A stretch of 64,000 nt of DNA from Bacteroidota bacterium (GTDB lineage Bacteria > Bacteroidota > Rhodothermia > Rhodothermales > UBA10348): the NCBI GenBank assembly GCA_029262855.1, contig JAJCYP010000070.1, forward strand, positions 1 to 64,000, given 5' to 3'. Under the pieces are notes generated by a model that was given only the letters and a program-made list of their open reading frames with translations, searched no databases and was not told the DNA's origin. This document shows positions 26,626-35,218 of this stretch, in pieces. A program made the position numbers and the translations under genes. How positions within the stretch are numbered: position 1 is the first letter of the stretch; the number at the start of each line of letters is the position of its first letter.

Positions 26626-29007
26626 CTAGTTGCGTAGGGGCTTGTTGGTGGTCAGGATGTGCTGAATGCGGTCCATGGTCTTCTGCTCGCCGAGGAGCCC
26701 CATGAACACTTCGCGCTCGAGATCCAGCAGGTACTGCTCGGTCACGTCCTGTGGACCGGTCAGCGTTCCCCCGGTCAGGACATAGCCAAAGCGTTCGGCC
26801 AGGTGGAAGTCGTACTCGCTGATGAAGCGGCCCTGGAGAAATTGATAGGCGGCAGTCTGAAGGGCCGCGCCGGCAGTCCGCCCAAGGACCCGGACGAGTC
26901 GGTCCGAAGGCGGCGGCATATACCCGGCCTCAGAAAGGCGGATGACCTCCTGCTTGGCCACGTGGAAACGCCGCTCGGCATTCATCACGATCTGGGCATG
27001 CTGGGCCATGTAGCTCATGTCGACGGCCTGAGCCGCACTCGTTGCCACCTGAGCCATCGCAACCTGCTGGAAATAAACCTGCAGGAAGCCCTGGATCTCG
27101 CTGTCGTGACCATTGGCGCTTCGATGCGCCGCCAGTCGGGCGAGCTCCATGGTCCCTGTTCCCGCGGGAATCAGCCCGACACCCAGCTCGACGAGTCCGA
27201 TGTAGCTTTCCGCCGCTGCAACGGGCTGAGGACTGGCCATCAGCATTTCACAGGCTCCGCCGAGGACCCGCTGGTGAACAGCGACGACTACCGGTTTCTC
27301 GGCATACCGGATACGCTGGATGGTCTGCTGGAAGCCGTCGACAAATTTCTCGACGGTATCCATCTGGCCCATCATCACCGCCATCGCGGCCTCGCCCAGG
27401 TTGGCACCAACCGAGAAGTTGGTCCCTTCGTTGGCGATCACCATGCCTCTGATGTCGGGATCCGCCTCGACCCGGTCGAGGGCCTCCTGGATTCCTTCCA
27501 TCACGAACTGGCCGAGGCTGTTCGCCTTTGAGCGGAATTCCAGACAGACGACGCCATCCCCCATGTCGAGGAGCGAGACATCGGAATTCTGCCAAACCGT
27601 CCGATCCGGGTCGGCCTTCAAGGGTGCCAAACCCGCCTCGTCGGCGTGCTGGTCCATCTGGGCATACCGACCCTCTCCGGGCAGGTACACCGAATCGCCG
27701 TCGTAAAAGTTGCTGATGCCGGCCGAAGCCATCTCTTCGATCCACGGCGGAATTTCCTCGCCGCCTTCGCGGAGGTCTCCCAGCACCCGGTCAAACCCGA
27801 GGGCATCCCATTTGGCGAAGGGTCCCATGGTCCATCCGAAGCCCCAGCACACGGCGCGGTCCACATCGGCCGGCGAGTCGCTGATCTCCGGAATCCGCCG
27901 GGATGCATAGGCCAGCAGGTCCAGCGTTGTCTTTCTGAAGAAGGCGCCCGCTCGGCCCTGGTCTTCGTAGAGTGCGTTGAGGCGTGCCTTCAGGTTTCCG
28001 GCACTCTTCAGAACTCCTATATCGCCCAGGTTCAGTTCTGCGGCCGAAGCGTATTGCCCGGAAGCCGGGTCAATCGACTTGATCTCGGATCCGTCCTTCT
28101 TGTAGAAACCGGCCCTGGTCTTGGCGCCGAGAGCACCCGCCGATACCAGTTGCTCCAGGACGGTCGGGATTTTGAAGGCTGCGCGTCGTTCGTCGTCGGG
28201 AACCGCCTCATAGAGATTCTCGATGACGTGCTTCATCACGTCGAGACCTACCACGTCGGCGGTCCGGAAGGTGGCCGACTTGGGATGGCCCACGAGAGGG
28301 CCGGTCAGGGCATCGATCTCCGGGATGGAGTAGTCTCCGTCCGTGAAGGTCTTCATGGCTCCCATCATCGCATAGATCCCGATGCGGTTGCCGATGAAGT
28401 ACGGCCGATCCTTGGCGACCACGATGCCCTTGCCCAGCTGGACGCGCCCGAATCTTGAGACGCGAGCGAGGACATCGGGATCGGTATCGGGGGTCGGAAT
28501 CAGCTCCAGCAGCCGGAGATACCGGGGTGGGTTGAAGAAATGAGTGCCCAGGAATCGACGCCGGAACGACTCCGGCAGTCCCTCCGCGATGTCCGCGATT
28601 GGCAGTCCGGATGTGTTGGTCGTGACCACGGTGTCTGGCCCGACCACCGCGGCCACCTTGGCCATCACGGAGCGCTTGATGTCCATGCGCTCGATGACGG
28701 CCTCCACGACCCAATCCACGTCCGCCAATCGGTGGAAGTCGTCATCGAAATTGCCCAACTGAATGCGTTTGGCATCGGCGTCCCGAAAGAACGGCGCAGG
28801 CTTGAGCCTGGAGGCGCGCTTGAACGCTCCGTGCACGACAGCATCCTTGGGACCTTCCTTGGCCGCGATGTCCAGGAGGAGAACTTCCATGCCCGCATTC
28901 GCAAAGTGCGCGGCAATCTGGGCCCCCATCGTTCCCGCTCCGAGTACCGCAGCGCGGCGGAATGGGCGATGAACCAATGATGCTTTCTCAGTCAGAGTGG
29001 CTTCCAT
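26626..29007 (-). CDS. fadN: 3-hydroxyacyl-CoA dehydrogenase / enoyl-CoA hydratase, FadN type
   Basis: 793 residues from ATG 29007, which overlaps the ligase gene by 20 bases; the TTG at 29031 lies deeper in it. The dehydrogenase comes first: Rossmann motif [20 protein letters not shown] near residue 20, then [17 protein letters not shown] and the NAD(P)-domain C-terminal region. The crotonase-like hydratase domain is C-terminal ([54 protein letters not shown]). This dehydrogenase-before-hydratase order is that of Bacillus FadN, opposite to E. coli FadB. It catalyses steps two and three of beta-oxidation. Confidence 0.92.
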   Translation of the reverse strand: MEATLTEKASLVHRPFRRAAVLGAGTMGAQIAAHFANAGMEVLLLDIAAKEGPKDAVVHGAFKRASRLKPAPFFRDADAKRIQLGNFDDDFHRLADVDWVVEAVIERMDIKRSVMAKVAAVVGPDTVVTTNTSGLPIADIAEGLPESFRRRFLGTHFFNPPRYLRLLELIPTPDTDPDVLARVSRFGRVQLGKGIVVAKDRPYFIGNRIGIYAMMGAMKTFTDGDYSIPEIDALTGPLVGHPKSATFRTADVVGLDVMKHVIENLYEAVPDDERRAAFKIPTVLEQLVSAGALGAKTRAGFYKKDGSEIKSIDPASGQYASAAELNLGDIGVLKSAGNLKARLNALYEDQGRAGAFFRKTTLDLLAYASRRIPEISDSPADVDRAVCWGFGWTMGPFAKWDALGFDRVLGDLREGGEEIPPWIEEMASAGISNFYDGDSVYLPGEGRYAQMDQHADEAGLAPLKADPDRTVWQNSDVSLLDMGDGVVCLEFRSKANSLGQFVMEGIQEALDRVEADPDIRGMVIANEGTNFSVGANLGEAAMAVMMGQMDTVEKFVDGFQQTIQRIRYAEKPVVVAVHQRVLGGACEMLMASPQPVAAAESYIGLVELGVGLIPAGTGTMELARLAAHRSANGHDSEIQGFLQVYFQQVAMAQVATSAAQAVDMSYMAQHAQIVMNAERRFHVAKQEVIRLSEAGYMPPPSDRLVRVLGRTAGAALQTAAYQFLQGRFISEYDFHLAERFGYVLTGGTLTGPQDVTEQYLLDLEREVFMGLLGEQKTMDRIQHILTTNKPLRN

Positions 29008-30871
29008 GTTCGGCTTCTTTTGGCAGCTCAATGGCCACCACTGGCGGTTTGCATTCCGTGCCCACGTACATGCTCTCGATTTCTTCCGAGAAGCGCTCGC
29101 GGACGCGGGATCGTTTGATTTTCAGGGTGGGTGTCAGCAATCCGTTGACGATGCTCACCGTGTCCGGCACCAGGCGGAAGCGCTTGACGCAGGTCCAGTG
29201 ACTCCTGCCGCTATTGGCGGCCTCAACCAGCTCGGCGTATGCCTTTAGGACGGCCGGTTCGAGTATCAGGTCTGCCAGGGGCAGTTCGAACTGATTCGCC
29301 AACTTCTGGACGGCGTCCTGATTGGGGAAAATCAGGGCGCTCGTGTACTTCTTGCCTTCCCCAACCACGACCGCCTGCTCCACCAGCGGGCTGATGGCCA
29401 GGGCGTTCTCCAGGGGCTGGGGCATGACGTACTTGCCCGTCGACAGCTTGAAGAGGTCCTTCTTGCGATCCGTGATTCGAAGGAATCCGTCGCTGAATTC
29501 ACCGATGTCACCCGTGTGAAACCAGCCGTCGTCGTCAATGACTCTTGCGGTCAATTCGGGCGCCTTGTAATAGCCCTTCATGACGTGCGGGCCCCGGGTC
29601 AAGATCTCGCCATCCTCGGCAATCCGGACCTCTACGTGGGGCAGCGGCACGCCGACCCATCCGGGACGGTTTGTTTTTGGCCGGTTGAACGTGATCACGG
29701 GGCTCGTCTCGGTCAGTCCATACCCCTGCAGCAGGTCAATGCCTGCGGCCGCGAACACCCGCACGATTTCGCCATTCAGGGCTGCGCCACCGGCTGAAAT
29801 GGTGGAAATCCGTCCACCCATCGCCGCGCGCCACTTGGCGTAAACCAGCTTGTCTGCCGTTCGATGCCGGATGGCGTCCAGTCCCTTTGGCTCGCTCCCC
29901 ATTTCCCAGGTCCTCGCCCGCTCCAGGGCCCATTTTGCGAGTTTCCCCTTGACACCGCTGGCAGCTTCCGTCTTCTCGACGATCTTCGCATACAGCTTTT
30001 CCAGAACGCGAGGCACCGTCGAGAAGACGGTCGGCTTGACGTGCTGGAAATCCTCGGCCAGGTTGTCCGGAGTCGTAAACCAGATCGGAGTGCCAAACGC
30101 CAGCGACGCGTAGCACATGGTCCGGGCAAACACGTGGCTGAGCGGCAGAAACGAGAGCGAAGTCTCCCCCTCCGGCCCGAAGCGATAGTTGCCCGTTTCC
30201 TGGTAGGTATAGAGGGCGTTCATGCACAGATTTTCGTGCGAAAGCATGACACCCTTGGGTGTGCCGGTGGTGCCGCTGGTGTAGATGATCGTAGCCAGGT
30301 CATCCGGGTAGCGCTGGTCGGCCAGGGTGCGGGCGGCCGCGGAGTCCCGGGCCGATTCCTCGGCTCCACGCGCCTCCAGTTGGGCCAGCGGGACTACGGT
30401 GATCCCCCGGGTTTCAGCCACGGGTCCGTCTGCCACGACAATGGTCTCGAGATCGGGCAGGTTTTTCAGTGCCGGCGTCACTTCGCGCAGCAGATCCGCA
30501 TTCGAGACGAACAGCATCCGGGCCTCACAGTGCTCCAGCACGTAGTGCACGGGATCCGGTGCCTGAGACAGGTAGATCGGCACATCCACAACCCCGGCAA
30601 TCAGGCAGCCCATGTCGACCGTGACGAAGGCCGAGTCGGAGTTCATGTAGAGGGCTACCCTGTCACCGACCTTCAGACCCATCGCGCGCAGGCCCAGCGC
30701 TATGTTTCCGGCCCGCGCGTAGAGCGAGTCACTCGTGGTCGGCTCCCATCCGATGCCCAATCGCCGATACAGGGCGTTGTAGTTGCCGTAGCGGGAGCGG
30801 GCCTCAAAAAACACCTGTGGAATGGTCGCTCCAAGACGGGCAAGAGGTGGGCGCTCGGCGGCTCCTTTCAT
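28988..30871 (-). CDS. fadD: Long-chain fatty acid-CoA ligase
   Basis: 627 residues, ATG 30871 overlapping the tetR stop (ATGA). AMP-forming ligase with the P-loop TIIYTSGTTGTPKGVMLSH, QGYGLTETSPVITFNRP, GWFHTGDIGEFSDGFLRITDRKKDLF and the late catalytic lysine region LTPTLKIKRSRVRERF. The sequence type matches the long-chain ligases that feed beta-oxidation in Bacteroidota. It is the first structural gene after the regulator and is followed by fadN with overlap, so fatty acid activation and degradation are made from one message. Confidence 0.93.
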   Translation of the reverse strand: MKGAAERPPLARLGATIPQVFFEARSRYGNYNALYRRLGIGWEPTTSDSLYARAGNIALGLRAMGLKVGDRVALYMNSDSAFVTVDMGCLIAGVVDVPIYLSQAPDPVHYVLEHCEARMLFVSNADLLREVTPALKNLPDLETIVVADGPVAETRGITVVPLAQLEARGAEESARDSAAARTLADQRYPDDLATIIYTSGTTGTPKGVMLSHENLCMNALYTYQETGNYRFGPEGETSLSFLPLSHVFARTMCYASLAFGTPIWFTTPDNLAEDFQHVKPTVFSTVPRVLEKLYAKIVEKTEAASGVKGKLAKWALERARTWEMGSEPKGLDAIRHRTADKLVYAKWRAAMGGRISTISAGGAALNGEIVRVFAAAGIDLLQGYGLTETSPVITFNRPKTNRPGWVGVPLPHVEVRIAEDGEILTRGPHVMKGYYKAPELTARVIDDDGWFHTGDIGEFSDGFLRITDRKKDLFKLSTGKYVMPQPLENALAISPLVEQAVVVGEGKKYTSALIFPNQDAVQKLANQFELPLADLILEPAVLKAYAELVEAANSGRSHWTCVKRFRLVPDTVSIVNGLLTPTLKIKRSRVRERFSEEIESMYVGTECKPPVVAIELPKEAEHGSHSD

Positions 30872-31482
30872 GCTTGTACCCGAACGGGTTGGAGGGTGAC
30901 ACTGGCGATTACGTGGCTGACAAGGGTGCCTATCAATGTGTCCGGGTCAATCCGGACGTCGACGCGGCGCGAAATCAGGAGCGAAACCACGCCGTGCAGC
31001 ATGGCCCATATCGCCGCTGCGGAGACGGACGCCGAGTCGAGCACAAACTGGCCGGCCGCGGCGCCGCGATTCAGGATGTCCTGAATGAACTCGAGACTAC
31101 GACGGGCGCGGCGATACATCTCGGCCGGAAACCGCTCCATCCGTTCGGGATGGATGAGATGCATGATCTCGTAGTACTCGGGGTTTTCCAGGCCAAAGCG
31201 GACGTACTCGAGGCAGGCCTGCCGCAACCGGGCTGCGGGCTCAATCTTTTCGGGGCAGGTTTCCTGCAGGCGCTTGAAGAGGTTCTCCATGCCCTCATCA
31301 ATCAGGGCGTGGACCAGCGCATCCTTTCCGTCGAAGTGCAGATAGATGGCCGTGGCGGAGTAGCCTATTTCCTTGGCAATCCGGCGCATCGACAAGCTGT
31401 TGTAGCCATGCTTCACCAGCTGATGGCGTGCTTCGTCGAGGATGACGCGACGGAGATCTTTCGAGTCGGAGGGAGCAGACAT
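30868..31482 (-). CDS. TetR/AcrR family regulator of the beta-oxidation operon
   Basis: 204 residues from ATG 31482. The N-terminal HTH is clear: ILDEARHQLVKHGYNSLSMRRIAKEIGYSATAIYLHFDGKDAL. The C-terminal ligand domain ends with AAIWAMLHGVVSLLI, the WHG-type pattern of the TetR_C_33 group found in fatty-acid regulators. It is the first gene of the operon and overlaps fadD, so it probably represses its own operon and is released by acyl-CoA, as for B. subtilis FadR (a TetR protein) in fadNAE-type operons. A candidate operator lies 24-50 bases upstream. Confidence 0.92.
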   Translation of the reverse strand: MSAPSDSKDLRRVILDEARHQLVKHGYNSLSMRRIAKEIGYSATAIYLHFDGKDALVHALIDEGMENLFKRLQETCPEKIEPAARLRQACLEYVRFGLENPEYYEIMHLIHPERMERFPAEMYRRARRSLEFIQDILNRGAAAGQFVLDSASVSAAAIWAMLHGVVSLLISRRVDVRIDPDTLIGTLVSHVIASVTLQPVRVQA

Positions 31483-31505
31483 CAATCACAAGGTGGCCAG
31501 ACAGC

Positions 31506-31532
31506 CTTAAGTATGCGGTTAACACCGTTAAG
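31506..31532 (-). promoter_or_regulatory. Candidate TetR operator upstream of the fad operon
   Basis: Nested inverted repeats in an otherwise GC-rich region: an inner TTAAC-acc-GTTAA at 31519-31531 and outer CTTAA (31506-31510) / TTAAG (31528-31532). The site is 24-50 bases upstream of the tetR start, where the promoter or its leader should be. Size and symmetry fit a TetR dimer site. The assignment rests on position and symmetry only. Confidence 0.5.
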
Positions 31533-31560
31533 TTACAATCGTCTGGACATTTATTTCATG

Positions 31561-31598
31561 AAGCAGGGGGCCTCCCCAACCGGAAAGGCCCCCTGCTT
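31561..31598 (-). terminator. Strong hairpin, terminator-like, after the DUF4097 gene
   Basis: A perfect 13-bp stem joins 31561-31573 and 31586-31598 (AAGCAGGGGGCCT with its complement) around a 12-base loop. It lies 38 bases past the stop of the minus-strand DUF4097 gene and just upstream of the tetR-fad promoter region. The T-tract after it is poor, so it may work as a transcript-end stabiliser or factor-dependent terminator. Confidence 0.55.
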
Positions 31599-31635
31599 CT
31601 GAAAGATTGCCCGAATTGGGCTGGCGCGCCCTGGC

Positions 31636-32532
31636 CTACAAGCGCCTGAGAGACACGTTGCCGACGCCCGATCGCAGGGTCAGCTCGGGACCGCCACCGT
31701 TGATCCGGCCGCTGAATGACTTGCTCATCCAACGCCCCTCCACCTCAAGACCGAAGTCGCATCTGGCGGATCCAACACTTGCCTTGGCATCCACCATGAG
31801 TCCAATTTCGCCCTCCAGGTACACAACCACATTGCCGGCACCCGACTCAATGTGGGAGTCACTGCGGGGCTGACGGGTGATCCGGGCGGTGATGTCGCCG
31901 GCACCCGTAGCGGCATCAATCTGACCTTCGACATACCCCAGACGGATGTTACCGGCCCCTGACTGCACCTCAAGATCGCCTGCCACACCCTCGATCTTGA
32001 TATTGCCGGACCCGGAGCGGACCTCAACGTCTCCATCTATTTCGCCGATAGTGATGTTTCCGGCCCCTGTCTTGCCGTTGACATAGCCCCGGAGGTCCGA
32101 CACTTCCACGGTGCCTGCTCCAGTGCTGAAATCAACGTTGTACTCGTGAGGCACCTTCACCAGGACCTTCAGGCGAAACTCCTCGCTGCGGCGACGACCG
32201 CTATTCTCGAACTGCGATTCGACGACGATGTCGCTCCCATCGCGCTTGATCTCCCACTCGTGACGCGCCAGAATTCGTTTGACCTGATCGGCATTGCTGC
32301 TGTTGACAAGGCGATCCATCTCAACATGCACCTGATTACCGTCAAAGGTCTCCACAACCACGTTTCCTCGATCCACGTCGATGTAAATCGTCCCGCCCGG
32401 CTCAACCGAAAAGCTCCGCTTGATGGTGTCCTTTTCGGCGGAAGCTTGCGCCACAGTCACACTCAACAGCGTGACCGCAGCGATCAATGCGAGCAGGCGA
32501 CTCAGGCGATTCAGGGTGCTGGCAGGATTCAT
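31636..32532 (-). CDS. Exported DUF4097 beta-helix (putative adhesin-like) protein
   Basis: 298 residues with a signal peptide (hydrophobic 13-30, VAQASA). The mature part is a DUF4097-type repeated beta structure: successive units such as STGAGTVEVSDLRG, KTGAGNITIGEIDG, RSGSGNIKIEGVAG, QSGAGNIRLGYVEG, ATGAGDITARITR and RSGVGNVSLRRL, each about 19-22 residues with a G-[AS]-G-[ND]-[IV] turn. Such proteins are periplasmic or envelope-associated; function is poorly defined. It follows the sigma/anti-sigma pair by 65 bases on the same strand, a context often seen for DUF4097 genes in Bacteroidota, and may be a member of that sigma factor's regulon. Confidence 0.85.
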   Translation of the reverse strand: MNPASTLNRLSRLLALIAAVTLLSVTVAQASAEKDTIKRSFSVEPGGTIYIDVDRGNVVVETFDGNQVHVEMDRLVNSSNADQVKRILARHEWEIKRDGSDIVVESQFENSGRRRSEEFRLKVLVKVPHEYNVDFSTGAGTVEVSDLRGYVNGKTGAGNITIGEIDGDVEVRSGSGNIKIEGVAGDLEVQSGAGNIRLGYVEGQIDAATGAGDITARITRQPRSDSHIESGAGNVVVYLEGEIGLMVDAKASVGSARCDFGLEVEGRWMSKSFSGRINGGGPELTLRSGVGNVSLRRL

Positions 32533-32597
32533 GGTGTTCTCGGAAGTCCTTGTTTAAACGAACTTACGGGGTTTCGATTCACAGGTTACAGATCCAG

Positions 32598-33527
32598 TCA
32601 ATTGAGTTGCTCAAGCGGGACGCCGATTCTCTCAAGTGTCCTGGCGGCACCCGAGCGGACGTAGGGATTGGAATCGCCGGAGACCACCTGCCGCAGTGCG
32701 ACTGCGTCCCGCCGGGACGGCTCGTGGGCCATCAGCGTGTTCAGTGCGGCGATTCGAACCCCGTCACCCGCCTCTGAAGTCAAGACGGAAAGCAGGGACT
32801 CACGGGCCGCCTCCGGTAGGGTAGACGATTCATAGAGGGCATCCAGCGCCCAGATTGCACGGAGTCTTAGACCCTCCTGCTGTTCGGTCCTGACCAGTCC
32901 GACTATGGCGTCGGAGAGGTCGCTCTCCGGCGTCCCAGAGCTGGCGAGCGCACGAACCGTCTTGAGAGCGTGCATTCGGATTCCGTTGTCGTCTCCGTTC
33001 ATGAGGGCGGCCTGGAGGACAGACGCCACGGCCTGATCACCCAGGTTGCCGGTCACGGCCCGAGACCGCGGCCGATCGTAGCGCACAGTTGCGCGACCGG
33101 TCGCTTCGTCGAACTCGATGCCGTGAACATCCACTATTGCCGTAGCGGGCAACTCGGATGCGACGTCTCCGCCTCCGGAGTTGCCCAGAACATAGCCGAA
33201 GGCAATCAAGGCCATCCCAAGCGCCAGCTCCGGCAGCGGGCGCAAACCGCGAGCCAGCGAACTCAGGCCGTCGGCGAGCACGCGGAACCGGTGGCGCCAC
33301 GATGACCCTATTCGGGCATACGCCATGGCCCGGGCCGCCGCAATCGCCTCCTTGTCCAGTTCCGGCGTCAGCGGCGCATCCGCCAGAAAGGCGATTCGAT
33401 CAAACTCCTCCCGGCAATCGCCGCAGGTCTCGACCTGCAGTCGAACCTGATCGGCTTCCTTTTCCTGCAACTCTCCTGCCTGAAACAGGATGAGTTGCTC
33501 CAGCTCGTGTTCACAGTTCATGGTCAC
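32598..33527 (-). CDS. Transmembrane anti-sigma factor-like protein with HEAT repeats
   Basis: 309 residues from GTG 33527, whose GTGA overlaps the sigma factor stop (ATG 33521 is the alternative). The N-terminus resembles the zinc anti-sigma domain: C35-GDC38 with upstream C5/H7, but the residue that is His in the usual H-x3-C-x2-C motif is Gln31. One membrane helix follows (LPELALGMALIAFGYVLG, about 98-115). The extracytoplasmic part ends in HEAT-like alpha repeats (LQAALMNGDDNGIRMHALKTV, LLSVLTSEAGDGVRIAALNTL, LRQVVSGDSNPYVRSGAARTL). It probably holds the ECF sigma factor at the membrane and releases it on an envelope signal. Confidence 0.82.
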   Translation of the reverse strand: MTMNCEHELEQLILFQAGELQEKEADQVRLQVETCGDCREEFDRIAFLADAPLTPELDKEAIAAARAMAYARIGSSWRHRFRVLADGLSSLARGLRPLPELALGMALIAFGYVLGNSGGGDVASELPATAIVDVHGIEFDEATGRATVRYDRPRSRAVTGNLGDQAVASVLQAALMNGDDNGIRMHALKTVRALASSGTPESDLSDAIVGLVRTEQQEGLRLRAIWALDALYESSTLPEAARESLLSVLTSEAGDGVRIAALNTLMAHEPSRRDAVALRQVVSGDSNPYVRSGAARTLERIGVPLEQLN

Positions 33528-34075
33528 AATTCTCTATATGCGGGTTCCAGCACCACGCGCAACTTGCGGGTAGCCCGGAACAGGTAATTCTTGACGGTCC
33601 CTTCGGCGCATCCCAGCATCGATCCGATCTCCCTGAGCTTGTATCCGTGCGTGTGCTTGAGGACAAAGACCGCACGTTCGCGCTCAGAGAGCGACTCGAG
33701 TGCTCGCTCGGTCGAGCGGCGTAGCTCACTCTGCTCCATCGCCCCGCTGGCGTCTTGTTCCGACCCCGGTATGTGGTCCGCGTATTCGAGCGGATCCTGC
33801 CTGGCATTCCGCGTCTTCCTTCGCTGGTTCAAGGCCCGGTTTACGGCGATGCGCGTCAGCCAGGTGGAAAACGTGCTTTCCTGCCGAAACGATGGCAACT
33901 TGGTGAACGCACTCACCAGGGAATCCTGATACACATCGTACACTTCCGGACAACGCCCCAGAATGCCGCCGATGGCACGCAGCACCTGGCCCTCGTTCGC
34001 CTGAACGAGGCGATCGAAGGCGCCCGCGTCGCCGCGCTGCGCCTGCTCAATCCATGACGATTCTCTGGACTCCAT
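33524..34075 (-). CDS. ECF-type RNA polymerase sigma factor
   Basis: 183 residues from ATG 34075; the frame extends upstream but without sigma homology. Region 2: LVQANEGQVLRAIGGILG, DVYQDSLVSAFTKLPSFR, STFSTWLTRIAVNRALNQRRK. Region 4: LSERERAVFVLKHTHGYKLREIGSMLGCAEGTVKNYLFRATRKLR, the DNA-binding helix-turn-helix for the -35 element. There is no region 3, as expected for group 4 sigma factors. It is co-translated with the anti-sigma gene and divergent from a NAGPA-domain lipoprotein across 173 bases, where an autoregulated promoter would be expected. Confidence 0.94.
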   Translation of the reverse strand: MESRESSWIEQAQRGDAGAFDRLVQANEGQVLRAIGGILGRCPEVYDVYQDSLVSAFTKLPSFRQESTFSTWLTRIAVNRALNQRRKTRNARQDPLEYADHIPGSEQDASGAMEQSELRRSTERALESLSERERAVFVLKHTHGYKLREIGSMLGCAEGTVKNYLFRATRKLRVVLEPAYREL

Positions 34076-34248
34076 CCGCCTCTTTGGTGCACGCGTTTGA
34101 CACCTTGAGACCGCCGAAGGTTTGCGCGGCATCTGCGGGACCGGGCCGCAACCTACGGCGTAGACGCGGTTCTGATTATCGGCCAGGCTTTTCACGCCGC
34201 TGGGCTCAGTTTCCGCGAGGCGCCTCACCCCCTGACGTTTCTTCCCGA

Positions 34249-35205
34249 ATGCGATTTCCACGTGCCGCTATTCTTCTCTTTGGAGCCTTGCTTCCGGGGT
34301 GTGAAACTCCGGAGCCGACCGCACTTCCCGACACCCCGCCGGGGCTGGTTCAATGGTCAGGCGTCGACTCGCTGAATGCTGGGCTCCCCGAGTCCGTGCG
34401 CGTCTACGAGGGTGTCAATTCTGAGCTGCCCCTGCACGCGTGGTACGTTTCCGTTGATGTGACCGCCGGACCGACCCGAGCCCGCGTGGCCGTCTCCGAC
34501 GATACGGATCTGCGAGAGACCGTCTCGGGTTTCGCCGGCGACGAGGGTGCCTGCGTGGCCGTGAATGGGGGCTACTTCAGGATGGGCGATGACCCCGCCA
34601 CGCACGTCGGGCTGTTGATGGCGGGCGGCGAGATCATCGAAGCCGCGATCGGAAGCGTGATCCGGGACGATGTGCGCTACCCGACCGCCCGCGCAACGTT
34701 GGGCATCACCGATGGTGGGCGGGTCTATATCGACTGGGTAAACTCCAGGAACGACTCGACTATTGCCTGGCCCCGCCCCCACCCGAACCGGCCGGGAGCA
34801 CCCGCCGAGTTTCCCGATCTGACCAAGGCCAGCCCGTGGCCGATGCGCGATGCCGTCTCAGCCGGACCGAGGCTGCTGAAGGATGGATCCATCCTGATCA
34901 CGGTTGATGAGGAGGTGTTTTTCGGGTCCTCCATCCCGCGCGTGCATCCGCGAACCGCAGCCGGCGTGACGGCGGAAGGGCAGCTGATTCTCCTGGTGGT
35001 CGATGGCCGCCAGAGGGACAGTCGCGGCGTTGACCTGAACGAACTCGCGGAGCTTCTGGCATCCACCGGGGCCGTCGACGGCGTCAATCTCGACGGCGGT
35101 GGATCGTCGGCACTGGTCGTCAACGGGATGCTCTTGAACAGCCCGAGCGGCGACCGGATTGAACGGGAAGTCATGTCGGCGATTCTGGTAGATTGCGGGA
35201 GCTAA
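34249..35205 (+). CDS. Phosphodiester glycosidase (NAGPA-domain) lipoprotein
   Basis: 318 residues from ATG 34249, giving a lipoprotein signal with lipobox LLPGC (C18). The domain is that of the GlcNAc-1-phosphodiester alpha-N-acetylglucosaminidase (uncovering enzyme) family: VAVNGGYFRM, DAVSAGPRLLKDG, RVHPRTAAGVTAEGQLILLVVDGRQ and the signature VNLDGGGSSALVVNG. Bacterial members act in the envelope on glycan phosphodiesters or exopolysaccharide. It is divergent from the sigma factor and ends 13 bases before pepT, so the two plus-strand genes may be co-transcribed although their roles differ. Confidence 0.9.
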   Translation: MRFPRAAILLFGALLPGCETPEPTALPDTPPGLVQWSGVDSLNAGLPESVRVYEGVNSELPLHAWYVSVDVTAGPTRARVAVSDDTDLRETVSGFAGDEGACVAVNGGYFRMGDDPATHVGLLMAGGEIIEAAIGSVIRDDVRYPTARATLGITDGGRVYIDWVNSRNDSTIAWPRPHPNRPGAPAEFPDLTKASPWPMRDAVSAGPRLLKDGSILITVDEEVFFGSSIPRVHPRTAAGVTAEGQLILLVVDGRQRDSRGVDLNELAELLASTGAVDGVNLDGGGSSALVVNGMLLNSPSGDRIEREVMSAILVDCGS

Positions 35206-35218
35206 TCCTGCAGTCGTC

